A DNA stretch of 64,000 nucleotides from Fretibacterium fastidiosum. GTDB taxonomy: Bacteria > Synergistota > Synergistia > Synergistales > Aminobacteriaceae. Where the stretch lies: the NCBI RefSeq assembly GCF_964642095.1, contig NZ_OZ209244.1, forward strand, positions 620,001 to 684,000. The letters are read 5' to 3'. Both the position numbers and the translations under genes were made by a program. This document shows, one piece after another, positions 57,118-64,000 of this stretch (positions are counted from its first letter, which is position 1; every line of letters begins with the position of its first letter). The notes under the pieces were generated by a model. It worked only from the letters and a program-made list of their open reading frames with translations. It did not search any database and had not been told where the DNA came from.

Positions 57118-58215
57118 CTACTTCAGCTTCAGCAGGCGCTCCGGTATGTGGCAGTAGCCACCCGGATTCTTGTCCAGGTACTTCTGATGGAATTCCTCCG
57201 CCCGCGAGAAGTTGTCGATGGGCAGCACCTCCACCGCGAGCGCCTTCCCCTCCTTCTCCTCAACTGCGGCGCAGGCCTCGCGGATGGCCTCCTGTTGCGC
57301 GGGGTCCGTGTAGTAGATTCCCGTCCGGTACTGCCGGCCGTAGTCCCCTCCCTGATGGTCCCTGGAGAAGGGATCGATCGCCATGAAGTAGTGCTCCAGA
57401 AGGCGCCGCAGCGGGAGCTTCGCCTCGTCATAGAGGACTTTCACCGTCTCCGCGTGCCCCGTATTCTCCCTGCAGACCTGCTGGTAGGTTGGCTCCACGC
57501 CGTTTCCGTTGGCGTAACCCACCTCCGTCTCCACCACCCCGTCGAACTGGTCCAGGAACTTCTGCATCCCCCAGAAGCAGCCGCCCGCCAGGTAGACGAT
57601 CCGGACGTCCTTCCCGTGTCCCGCAGCCTCCTCCGCCGCTGTCTCCGCCGGCCACAGCTCCCGCTTCAGGCGGCCCAGCCCCGCGGCCTCCATCCCGTCA
57701 AAGGGGATGAAGCGAAGCGCCGCGGAGTTGATGCAGAACCTCTTTCCGCCCCGCTCCGCCGGGCCGTCCTCGAAGACGTGCCCGAGGTGGGAGTCCGCGC
57801 CCGCGCTCCGAACCTCGACGCGCGTCATCCCGTGGGACGAGTCGCCCCGCAGGGACACCGCCTCCGGCGCGATGCTCTTGGAAAAGGCGGGCCAGCCGCA
57901 CCCGGAGTCGAACTTGTCCTTGGAGGAGAACAGGGGCTTCCCGCTCACGACGTCCACGTAGACGCCCTTCTCGAAGAAATGGTCGTACTCCCCGCTGAAG
58001 GCCATCTCCGTCGCGGAGTTCTGGGTGACGTTCCAGGCCAGGTCCCCGATCCGCTGCCTCAGCTCCTCCTTGCTCTCTCCATTCGTCCTGCTCTCCACGG
58101 ATTCCATCTCCCCGTTTCCTCGCTGCTTTTCAGGCGCTCCGTTCGCTCCCCGCACGGCCAGGACGGCAACGCAGGACAGACAGAACAGGAACAACGCAAA
58201 ACCCTTACGACTCAA
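57118..58215 (-). CDS. msrAB: Exported methionine sulfoxide reductase, MsrB-MsrA fusion
   Basis: A 365-residue protein with signal peptide (GFALFLFCLSCVAVLAVRGANG). MsrB comes first, with GEYDHFFEKGVYVDVVSGKPLF, SGCGWPAFSKSI, SHLGHVFEDGP and the catalytic Cys in RFCINSAALRFIP. It lacks the two CxxC zinc pairs found in many MsrB proteins. MsrA follows from about residue 205, with the catalytic Cys in YLAGGCFWGMQ and GDYGRQYRTGIYY. The enzyme reduces both epimers of oxidised methionine in envelope proteins. The last eight codons are duplicated at the left end of the island. Confidence 0.95.
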   Translation of the reverse strand: MSRKGFALFLFCLSCVAVLAVRGANGAPEKQRGNGEMESVESRTNGESKEELRQRIGDLAWNVTQNSATEMAFSGEYDHFFEKGVYVDVVSGKPLFSSKDKFDSGCGWPAFSKSIAPEAVSLRGDSSHGMTRVEVRSAGADSHLGHVFEDGPAERGGKRFCINSAALRFIPFDGMEAAGLGRLKRELWPAETAAEEAAGHGKDVRIVYLAGGCFWGMQKFLDQFDGVVETEVGYANGNGVEPTYQQVCRENTGHAETVKVLYDEAKLPLRRLLEHYFMAIDPFSRDHQGGDYGRQYRTGIYYTDPAQQEAIREACAAVEEKEGKALAVEVLPIDNFSRAEEFHQKYLDKNPGGYCHIPERLLKLK

Positions 58216-58250
58216 CAGAACACAACACCTCCAAAAAACTGTTTGAAACG

Positions 58251-58289
58251 CCCTGAGTCGGCCGGACCGGACGGCCCACCGGCTCAGGG
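58251..58289 (-). terminator. Hairpin overlapping the end of nnrE
   Basis: CCCTGAGTCGG pairs with CCGGCTCAGGG (one G-T), partly inside the nnrE stop region. It could end the nnrE message. Confidence 0.5.
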
Positions 58290-58991
58290 AATTCCCACGT
58301 AGGCCACGACGACGTCGCCGGCGTACTGCGGCGCCAGGTCAAGGCAGGGCTTCACCCGATGGAAGGTGACGGTCTTGTGCGCGCACACCGCCGCGCCCAG
58401 GACCTCTCCCGTGTCGGCGTCAACGCCCGACGGGACATCCACGGACACGATGTGGAGGGCGTACCGGTTCATCGCCTCGATGGCACGCCGAGGAAGGCCC
58501 TCCACGGGGCGGTTCAGGCCGATGCCGAACATCGCGTCAATGCAGGTTTCGCAGCCCTTCAGGGCGTACTCGAAGTCCTTGAAGCTCTCGTCCGTCAGCG
58601 CGTAGATCGACTCCGGGGACATCCTTCTCATGATCTCCAGGTTCGTCCTGAAGTCCGCGGACCCGCCCTCGGGGTCGCCGACCAGGTAGACGCGGACGTC
58701 GCGCCCCAGAAGGCACAGGTGCCGCGCCACGGCCAGGCCATCGCCTCCGTTGCCCCCCGGCGCGCAGACCACAGCGAACGCGCTGTAGTCCTCCACCTCG
58801 TGCACCACCGCCAGGGCGGCGTTCTCCATCAGGAGGAGGCTGGGAATGCCGAACTTCTTGACGGCGCGCTCCTCCATCCGGCGCATCTTCTCGCGCCCGA
58901 CCGTCTCCGGAGAGCTCACGCCGCGGTAGACCACCTCACGGATCAAACTCTCGCCCGCCAGCTCCTCCACTCCAAAACCCTCTACGATCAT
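58284..58991 (-). CDS. nnrE: NAD(P)H-hydrate epimerase
   Basis: A 235-residue YjeF N-terminal domain protein. MRRMEERAVKKFGIPSLLLMENAALAV, CAPGGNGGDGLAVARHL, IDAMFGIGLNRPVEG and VDVPSGVDADTGEVLGAAV with the TVTFHRVKPCLDLAP end are the family hallmarks. It epimerises damaged NAD(P)H hydrates. The ADP/ATP-dependent dehydratase domain normally fused at the C-terminus in many bacteria is absent, so a separate NnrD is expected elsewhere. A TATAAT-like sequence just right of the gene could serve as promoter. Confidence 0.92.
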   Translation of the reverse strand: MIVEGFGVEELAGESLIREVVYRGVSSPETVGREKMRRMEERAVKKFGIPSLLLMENAALAVVHEVEDYSAFAVVCAPGGNGGDGLAVARHLCLLGRDVRVYLVGDPEGGSADFRTNLEIMRRMSPESIYALTDESFKDFEYALKGCETCIDAMFGIGLNRPVEGLPRRAIEAMNRYALHIVSVDVPSGVDADTGEVLGAAVCAHKTVTFHRVKPCLDLAPQYAGDVVVAYVGIP

Positions 58992-59095
58992 CGTGTCATT
59001 TCTCCCATCTCAGGGGGCCAGGCCGCCGGGCCCCGCCCCTGCGCCGCATCCACCGTACAAACCCATGCGCCGCGCCTCGTGGGGCCTATTATATC

Positions 59096-59123
59096 AAAAG
59101 GGGTCGGGCAGACCCCGACCCCT
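59096..59123 (-). terminator. Terminator of hutU
   Basis: AGGGGTCGGG (59099-59108) pairs with CCCGACCCCT (59114-59123); read leftwards it is followed by TTTT. It lies 32 bases past the hutU stop. Confidence 0.85.
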
Positions 59124-59154
59124 CCTCAATTTAGGCGTTCCTGCGGACGAGCCT

Positions 59155-61161
59155 CTAGTCCTTTGCCACGAGGTCCTTCAGGTAGTCCATGTCCGCCAAG
59201 TACGGCAGGGTGATGTGCTCCCCCGTGCGCTTTTTGTTGAACTCGGCCGACGTCTCGAGCGCCGCCTCGTTCCGGGCCCAGGCCCGACGCGCCACGCCGC
59301 CCATGACGTCCCAGCTCATCGCGCTTCGGATGACGTCGTCCACGCGGAAGGAGCCGTCCAGCACCAGGCCGAAGCCGCCGTTGATCGCCCGGCCGATGCC
59401 CACGCCGCCGCCGTTGTGCAGCGCCACGAGGCTCATGCCGCGCGCCGCGTTGCCCGCAAAGCACTGCACCGCCATGTCCGCCATGACGTTGCTGCCGTCC
59501 TTGATGTTGGCCGTCTCCCGGAAGGGCGAGTCCGTCCCCGACACGTCGTGGTGGTCGCGGCCCAGCATCACCGGCCCGATCTCCCCGTTGCGCACCATCT
59601 CGTTGAACTTCAGCGCGATGCGCACGCGCCCCTCCGCATCCTGATACAGGATGCGGCATTGGGTCCCCACCACGAGAGCGTTCTTCTCCGCGTCCCGGAT
59701 CCAGACCCAGTTGTCCTTGTCCTGCTGACGGCGCTCCGGGTCGATGCAGTCCATGGCCGCTCGATCCGTCCTCCGCAGGTCCTCCGGGTCGCGGGACAGA
59801 CAGCACCAGCGGAAGGGTCCGTAGCCGTAGTCGAACAGCATGGGCCCCATGATGTCCTCCACGTAGCTCGGGAAGATGAAGCCGTCGTAGGTGTCCTTGC
59901 CGTTCTTCGCGATCTCGGTGACGCCCGCGTCGAACACCGTGCGCAGGAAGGCGTTGCCGTAGTCGAAGAAGTACGTTCCGCGGTCCACCAGCGTCTTGAT
60001 CAAATGGAAATGGCGCTTCAGCGTCTCGTCCACCAGCGTGCGGTACCGCGCCGGGTCCTCCTTCAGGAGGCGCGTGCGCTCCTCGAACGTGATGCCCGCC
60101 GGGCAGTAGCCCCCGTCGTAGGCCGCGTGGCAGCTGGTCTGATCGGAGAGCAGGTCGATGCCGATGCCCTGGTCCACGGCGTACTGAAGCAGGTCCACCA
60201 CGTTGCCGTGGAAGGCGATGGAGTGGACATCGTCCTTCTTCATCTGCTCCCGGGCCCGGTCAAAGGCCTCCTTCGGCGTCCGGCAGACCTCCTGCACCCA
60301 GCCCTGATCGTGGCGCGTCCGGATGCGGGACTCGTCCACCTCCGCCGTGATGGAGACGCAGCCCGCGATGTCCGCGGCCTTGGGCTGTGCGCCGCTCATG
60401 CCGCCCAGGCCCGACGTGACGAAGAGCCGCCCCTTCAGCACGTCCGGCTTGTTGCCGAACTTCTTTCGCCCGGCGTTGAGCACCGTGTTGAACGTGCCGT
60501 GCACGATGCCCTGAGGGCCGATGTACATCCAGCCGCCCGCGGTCATCTGGCCGTAGTTCGCCACGCCGAGCTGCATGGCGCGGTGCCACTCCTCCTGATT
60601 GTCGAAGAGCCCCACCATCAGGGCGTTGGTGACGACTACCCGCGGCGCCTCCGGCCTGGAGCGGAAGAGCCCCAGGGGGTGCCCCGACTCCACCACCAGC
60701 GTCTGGTCCTGGGTCAGGTTTTCCAGGTACCTTTTGATGAGGAGGTACTGCATCCAGTTCTGACACACCTGCCCCGTCTCGCCGTAGGTGACCAGCTCGT
60801 AGGGGTAGAGCGCCACGTCGAAGTCCAGGTTGTTGTCGATCATCACCTGGAAGGCGCGCCCCTCCGCAGAGCGCCCCCGGTACTCGCCGATGGGTTTGCC
60901 CCACAGTTTGCCCTCGGGGCGGAAGCGGTAGCCGTAGATGCGGCCCCGGGTGCGCAGCTCCTCCAGAAACTCCGGCGCAAGCTCCCGATGAAAGCGCTCC
61001 GGGATGTAGCGCAGCGCGTTGGCCAGGGCCAGCACCGTCTCCTTCTCGTTCAGGGTGTACCCCCGGTCCGGCGCGCGGCGGTACTGCGGGTCGAACTTCG
61101 GGAGCGCAGGAAGCCCGTCGGGAAAGTCCAGCGACAACGTTACCCTCTCGTCCACAGCCAT
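59155..61161 (-). CDS. hutU: Urocanate hydratase
   Basis: A 668-residue urocanase, which converts urocanate to imidazolonepropionate in histidine breakdown with NAD+ as electrophile. The start at 61161, nine bases after GAGGAG, gives MAVDERVTLSLDFPDGLPAL; the frame is open for 22 more codons. TAGGWMYIGPQGIVHGT, VTSGLGGMSGAQPKAADIAG, SDQTSCHAAYDGGYCPAGIT, GRDHHDVSGTDSPFRET and SLVALHNGGGVGIGRAINGG are conserved. The length is above that of E. coli-type enzymes (about 557) and fits the longer form. No other hut gene lies beside it in this window. Confidence 0.95.
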   Translation of the reverse strand: MAVDERVTLSLDFPDGLPALPKFDPQYRRAPDRGYTLNEKETVLALANALRYIPERFHRELAPEFLEELRTRGRIYGYRFRPEGKLWGKPIGEYRGRSAEGRAFQVMIDNNLDFDVALYPYELVTYGETGQVCQNWMQYLLIKRYLENLTQDQTLVVESGHPLGLFRSRPEAPRVVVTNALMVGLFDNQEEWHRAMQLGVANYGQMTAGGWMYIGPQGIVHGTFNTVLNAGRKKFGNKPDVLKGRLFVTSGLGGMSGAQPKAADIAGCVSITAEVDESRIRTRHDQGWVQEVCRTPKEAFDRAREQMKKDDVHSIAFHGNVVDLLQYAVDQGIGIDLLSDQTSCHAAYDGGYCPAGITFEERTRLLKEDPARYRTLVDETLKRHFHLIKTLVDRGTYFFDYGNAFLRTVFDAGVTEIAKNGKDTYDGFIFPSYVEDIMGPMLFDYGYGPFRWCCLSRDPEDLRRTDRAAMDCIDPERRQQDKDNWVWIRDAEKNALVVGTQCRILYQDAEGRVRIALKFNEMVRNGEIGPVMLGRDHHDVSGTDSPFRETANIKDGSNVMADMAVQCFAGNAARGMSLVALHNGGGVGIGRAINGGFGLVLDGSFRVDDVIRSAMSWDVMGGVARRAWARNEAALETSAEFNKKRTGEHITLPYLADMDYLKDLVAKD

Positions 61162-61330
61162 ACAAAAGCATCTCCTCTCGATTGGATCGGGTCGGTTGAA
61201 CGGCAGCCCAGCGACCCGAAAGATCACTTTAGCTTATTAACAAAGCGCTTTCAAGGGTTCAGGCGTTTTTACCGGTTTTTATAACTATAGCATGTCATAT
61301 AAAAAAACGGACATGCGAAAGCGCCAAAAT

Positions 61331-61385
61331 ACGTCAAACGCATGACGTTTCAAATCTTGATGGGCTTAATACGATATGTTATGCT
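61331..61385 (+). promoter_or_regulatory. iscR promoter with upstream dyad
   Basis: TTGATG at 61357-61362, a 17-bp spacer and TATGCT at 61380-61385 make a good promoter 25 bases before the iscR start codon. Just upstream ACGTCA-AACGCA-TGACGT (61331-61348) is an inverted repeat where a regulator could bind. Another inverted repeat, GCATGTC...GACATGC, lies at about 61292-61318 in the same 250-base gap. Confidence 0.6.
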
Positions 61386-61409
61386 TTGCGGAAGAAGGGA
61401 GATGACGCA

Positions 61410-61895
61410 ATGAAGCTGTCAACCACGACCCGATACGGACTGAGAGCGCTGACGGACCTCTGCGTTCAGCAGCAGGACGCGCCGGTTTCCGTCAGCGATA
61501 TCGCGCGGCGTCAAAGCATCCCGGTAAACTACCTCGAACAGCTCTTCGCAAAGCTGCGCCGCAGCAACATCCTGAAGAGCGTTCGAGGGGCTCAGGGCGG
61601 CTATCTCCTTGCACGTCCGGCGAAGGAGATCACGCTGTCGGAGGTCATCGCCGCGCTGGGCGAGGAGATCCTCTTCGGCTCCTGTCAGAGCGAAAAGGGC
61701 TGTGCGAACGCCGCCACCTGCTCGACCTTCGACCTGTGGAACAGGCTGCGTATCTCCATCGACGGCATTCTGGACGGCACGACCCTGGAGGACCTCGCCA
61801 AAAAGGACAGGACGCTCCGGGCAAGAAAGACGGTGGACCCGCTGCGGCGCGCCGCCGTGGCGCGCGCGTTGAAGCATCAGGAGATCCGCCCATAG
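61410..61895 (+). CDS. iscR: Rrf2-family Fe-S regulator, IscR type
   Basis: A 161-residue winged-helix regulator. The start at 61410, after AAGGGAG, gives the usual MKLSTTTRYGLRALTDLCVQ. The helix-turn-helix is VSDIARRQSIPVNYLEQLFAKLRRSNILKSVRGAQGGY. Cysteines 92, 98 and 104 (CQSEKGCANAATC) occupy the same positions as the [2Fe-2S] ligands of E. coli IscR. It probably represses the iscS-iscU genes that follow when iron-sulfur clusters are sufficient. Confidence 0.92.
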   Translation: MKLSTTTRYGLRALTDLCVQQQDAPVSVSDIARRQSIPVNYLEQLFAKLRRSNILKSVRGAQGGYLLARPAKEITLSEVIAALGEEILFGSCQSEKGCANAATCSTFDLWNRLRISIDGILDGTTLEDLAKKDRTLRARKTVDPLRRAAVARALKHQEIRP

Positions 61896-62004
61896 GCGCG
61901 CGGGACGGGAGTGGTCCCGCCCCTTGCAGCGGGTGGAGACGGTCGAAAAACCAGGATGGACTGCGGGGCGCACCAGTGGACCTGCGGAAGGGAGGCTCTG
62001 CGCT

Positions 62005-63198
62005 ATGAAGAGCGTTTACATGGATCACGCGGCGACGACGCCCACGGACCCCCAGGTCCTGGAGGCGATGACGCCCTATTTCACGGAAGTCTACGGCAAC
62101 CCGTCCTCCGTCTACTCCCTCTCCCGTGGGAGCCGGGCAGCCATCGAAAAGGCCAGGGAACAGGTGGCGGCCGCGCTCTCCGCGGACCCGTCGGAGGTCT
62201 ACTTCACCGCCAGCGGCACCGAGGCGGACAACTGGGCCTTGAAGGGCACGATGGAGCGGATGCGCGCCCAGGGCAAGGACCACCTGATCACGACCCAAAT
62301 CGAACACCACGCCGTCCTCCACACGGCGGCCTACCTGGAGAAGGTGGAGGGCCTCACGGTCACCTACCTGCCCGTGGACCCCGATGGGCGGGTGAGCGCC
62401 TCGGACCTGAAGGACGCCCTGACGGACCGGACGGGACTGGTTTCCGTGATGTTCGCCAACAACGAGGTGGGGACCATCCAGCCCATCGGGGAGATCGGCG
62501 CCCTGTGCCGCGAGCGCGGCATCCCGTTCCACACGGACGCCGTGCAGGCGGCGGCCCAGCTGGACATCGACGTCCGGGCGCTGAACATCGACATGCTCTC
62601 CCTGTCCGCGCACAAGATGTACGGCCCTAAGGGGACGGGGGCCTTTTACCTGAGAAAGGGCCTGCGCCTGGAGAACTTCATGCACGGCGGCGCCCAGGAG
62701 CACGGGCGGCGCGCCAGCACGGAGAACACCGCGGGCATCGTGGGGCTGGGGGCGGCCATTCTCCTCATGAAGTCCCGGCTCTCTCAGGACAGGCCCCGCA
62801 TCGTCTCCCTGAGGGACCGACTGATCGACGGCGTCCTGACGAAGGTCCCCCACGCGAAGCTGAACGGCGCCCGGGGCGGGCTTCGCCTGCCCAACAACGC
62901 GAACTTCAGCTTCATCGGCGTCGAGGGCGAGACGCTCCTGCTGGACCTGGACGCGAAGGGCATCTACGCCTCCACGGGCAGCGCCTGTTCCTCCGAGTCC
63001 CTGGACCCGTCCCACGTGCTGCTGGCCCTGGGCCTGTCCCACGAGATGGCCCACGGCTCCCTGCGCCTGACGCTTGGGCGGGAGACGACGGACGAGGACA
63101 TCGACTACGTGTTGGACGTGCTGCCGAAGATCGTGGCCCGGCGCCGCGAGATGTCCCCCCTGTGGGAGGACTACCTCAAGGGGGTCGGCGAGCCGTAG
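62005..63198 (+). CDS. iscS: Cysteine desulfurase (IscS/NifS)
   Basis: A 397-residue PLP enzyme that takes sulfur from cysteine for cluster assembly. The start at 62005 (AAGGGAGG about ten bases before) gives MKSVYMDHAATTPTDPQVLE. The PLP lysine is in LSAHKMYGPKGTGAFYL and the catalytic Cys in STGSACSSESLDPSHVL. HTDAVQAAAQLDID has the Asp/Gln that hold PLP. It lies 109 bases after iscR and 135 bases before iscU, which may have its own -10 (TACAAT near 63301). Confidence 0.95.
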   Translation: MKSVYMDHAATTPTDPQVLEAMTPYFTEVYGNPSSVYSLSRGSRAAIEKAREQVAAALSADPSEVYFTASGTEADNWALKGTMERMRAQGKDHLITTQIEHHAVLHTAAYLEKVEGLTVTYLPVDPDGRVSASDLKDALTDRTGLVSVMFANNEVGTIQPIGEIGALCRERGIPFHTDAVQAAAQLDIDVRALNIDMLSLSAHKMYGPKGTGAFYLRKGLRLENFMHGGAQEHGRRASTENTAGIVGLGAAILLMKSRLSQDRPRIVSLRDRLIDGVLTKVPHAKLNGARGGLRLPNNANFSFIGVEGETLLLDLDAKGIYASTGSACSSESLDPSHVLLALGLSHEMAHGSLRLTLGRETTDEDIDYVLDVLPKIVARRREMSPLWEDYLKGVGEP

Positions 63199-63333
63199 AC
63201 CGAGGCGAGGGCGCCTCCCCGTCATGGGAAACTCAAGCCCCGTTTCGTTCCATGTCTTTAACGTTTGCCGGAAATTCTTTCGTTCCCGGAGAGAATGAGA
63301 TACAATAAGAGCACCCTTTCTGGAGGGGATAGC

Positions 63334-63747
63334 ATGGCACTGGATTACAGTCAGAAGGTGATGGATCACTTCACCAATCCGCGCAACGTGGGCGAGCTCA
63401 AGGACGCGGATGGGGTGGGTGAGGCGGGGAACCCCAGGTGCGGGGACATCATGAAGATCTACCTGAAGGTGAACGACCGGAACGTCATCGAGGACGTGAA
63501 GTTCAAGACGTTCGGGTGCGCGTCGGCCATCGCCTCGTCGAGCATGGCGACCGAGCTCATCAAGGGCAAGACCATCGACGAGGCCTGGGACATGACCAAT
63601 CAGGCCGTAGCCGAGGCGCTTGACGGACTTCCACCCGTCAAGATGCACTGTTCGGTCCTGGCGGAGGAGGCCATTCACGCCGCGCTGAACGACTACCGAA
63701 CGAAGCACGGAATGGCGGCCATTCCGATGGAAAAGCACGACGACTAG
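63334..63747 (+). CDS. iscU: Fe-S cluster scaffold protein IscU
   Basis: A 137-residue NifU N-terminal/IscU protein. The start MALDYSQKVMDHFTNPRNVG is typical, and the cluster ligands are Cys36 (NPRCGD), Cys62 (FGCASAIASSSM) and Cys106 (MHCSVLAEEA). The Asp after the first Cys is conserved. The ATG at 63334, after GGAGGGG, is preferred to an upstream one at 63265. It assembles clusters with the desulfurase encoded before it. Confidence 0.95.
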   Translation: MALDYSQKVMDHFTNPRNVGELKDADGVGEAGNPRCGDIMKIYLKVNDRNVIEDVKFKTFGCASAIASSSMATELIKGKTIDEAWDMTNQAVAEALDGLPPVKMHCSVLAEEAIHAALNDYRTKHGMAAIPMEKHDD

Positions 63748-63790
63748 CCGCCTCGGGGGACCGCGGGCGCCGCTGACAAGGAGGTACCGG

Positions 63791-64000
63791 ATGAAAAACA
63801 TCTCGAGCGTCATCGTGGAGTACCTTGAGAGGACCATGCTGAACAAGGGGCTGGTGTTGTACGTGTCCGACGAGGGCAAGTACATGGCCATGGACGAGAG
63901 CTTCAACATCCGATTCAAGTTCGATCTCGAATTTTCGGACAGAGCCTTCGTCTGCCACACCCTGATCCACAACGAGGGGGAGCTACAGCTCTGCCATTCC
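63791..64000 (+). CDS. Hypothetical protein, N-terminal part (cut by window edge)
   Basis: 70 codons are visible, starting at 63791 after AAGGAGG (MKNISSVIVEYLERTMLNKG, LVLYVSDEGKYMAMDESFNI). No signal peptide or known motif that I recognise. It starts 43 bases after iscU and could be in the same operon. Confidence 0.6.
   Translation, partial: MKNISSVIVEYLERTMLNKGLVLYVSDEGKYMAMDESFNIRFKFDLEFSDRAFVCHTLIHNEGELQLCHS

Larger units (their letters stand above)
46041..57141. mobile_element. Accessory island of about 11 kb bounded by 66-67 bp direct repeats
   Basis: The left repeat 46041-46106 and the right repeat 57075-57141 are nearly identical, with a few substitutions and one 1-base gap. They span a GC-rich terminator hairpin and the last eight codons of msrAB. 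The right copy is the real gene end. Inside lie lower-GC genes: an IS5 element, an ATPase/TOPRIM pair, a second IS5 element, Rhs toxin pieces, immunity-like and ankyrin genes, an IS30 fragment and a TPR protein. No integrase is visible, so the entry mechanism is unknown. Confidence 0.7.

Overview
The window is high-GC bacterial DNA that I assign to the phylum Synergistota. The best single marker is the large surface protein at 40719-43382. It ends in a glycine-rich linker, a cysteine, a short hydrophobic stretch and a basic tail (SGGGCDAGFGG, LRRKA), which is the pattern known as the Synergist-CTERM sorting signal. The rest of the content fits an amino-acid and organic-acid fermenting anaerobe: several TRAP and tricarboxylate (TTT) transporters, pyruvate phosphate dikinase, urocanate hydratase and a nickel importer. 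I cannot name a genus from this sequence alone.

Layout. Positions 1-6750 hold the end of a GntP-type permease, a possible three-repeat CRISPR remnant, a DMT-family exporter and a complete nikABCDE-type importer read leftwards. Positions 6929-14203 hold ppdK, an Rpn-like fragment, a methyltransferase and a MarR regulator that share a palindromic operator, and leuS. Positions 14261-26057 form a sugar-acid locus: a divergent PrpR-like regulator with a worn-out AAA+ domain, then a four-carbon acid sugar kinase, an iron alcohol dehydrogenase, a DapA-family aldolase, a PdxA2-like dehydrogenase, a TRAP transporter, a 2-hydroxyacid dehydrogenase and a LarA-like protein. Positions 26124-30230 are a visibly AT-richer TRAP plus amidohydrolase cassette. 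Positions 30322-39023 carry a TTT transporter, a TAXI-type TRAP system with fused permease, an SDR and a flavoprotein.

Positions 39186-40600 are a decayed type I restriction remnant (hsdM end, frameshifted rhuM, hsdS start). The Synergist-CTERM protein and an S9 peptidase follow. Positions 46041-57141 are an accessory island of about 11 kb inserted between the S9 peptidase and msrAB. It is bounded by a near-identical 66-67 bp direct repeat that includes the last codons of msrAB and its terminator. The island contains two IS5-type elements, an IS30 fragment, an overlapping AAA ATPase/TOPRIM-like gene pair that looks like a defence module, and Rhs debris: a Hint-containing Rhs tip cut by an IS, an orphan toxin tip, and several immunity-like genes, two of them fused to ankyrin repeats. 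I regard this island as the most interesting part of the window.

Positions 57118-64000 return to core genes: msrBA, nnrE, hutU, and an iscR-iscS-iscU iron-sulfur operon with a clear promoter and dyad.
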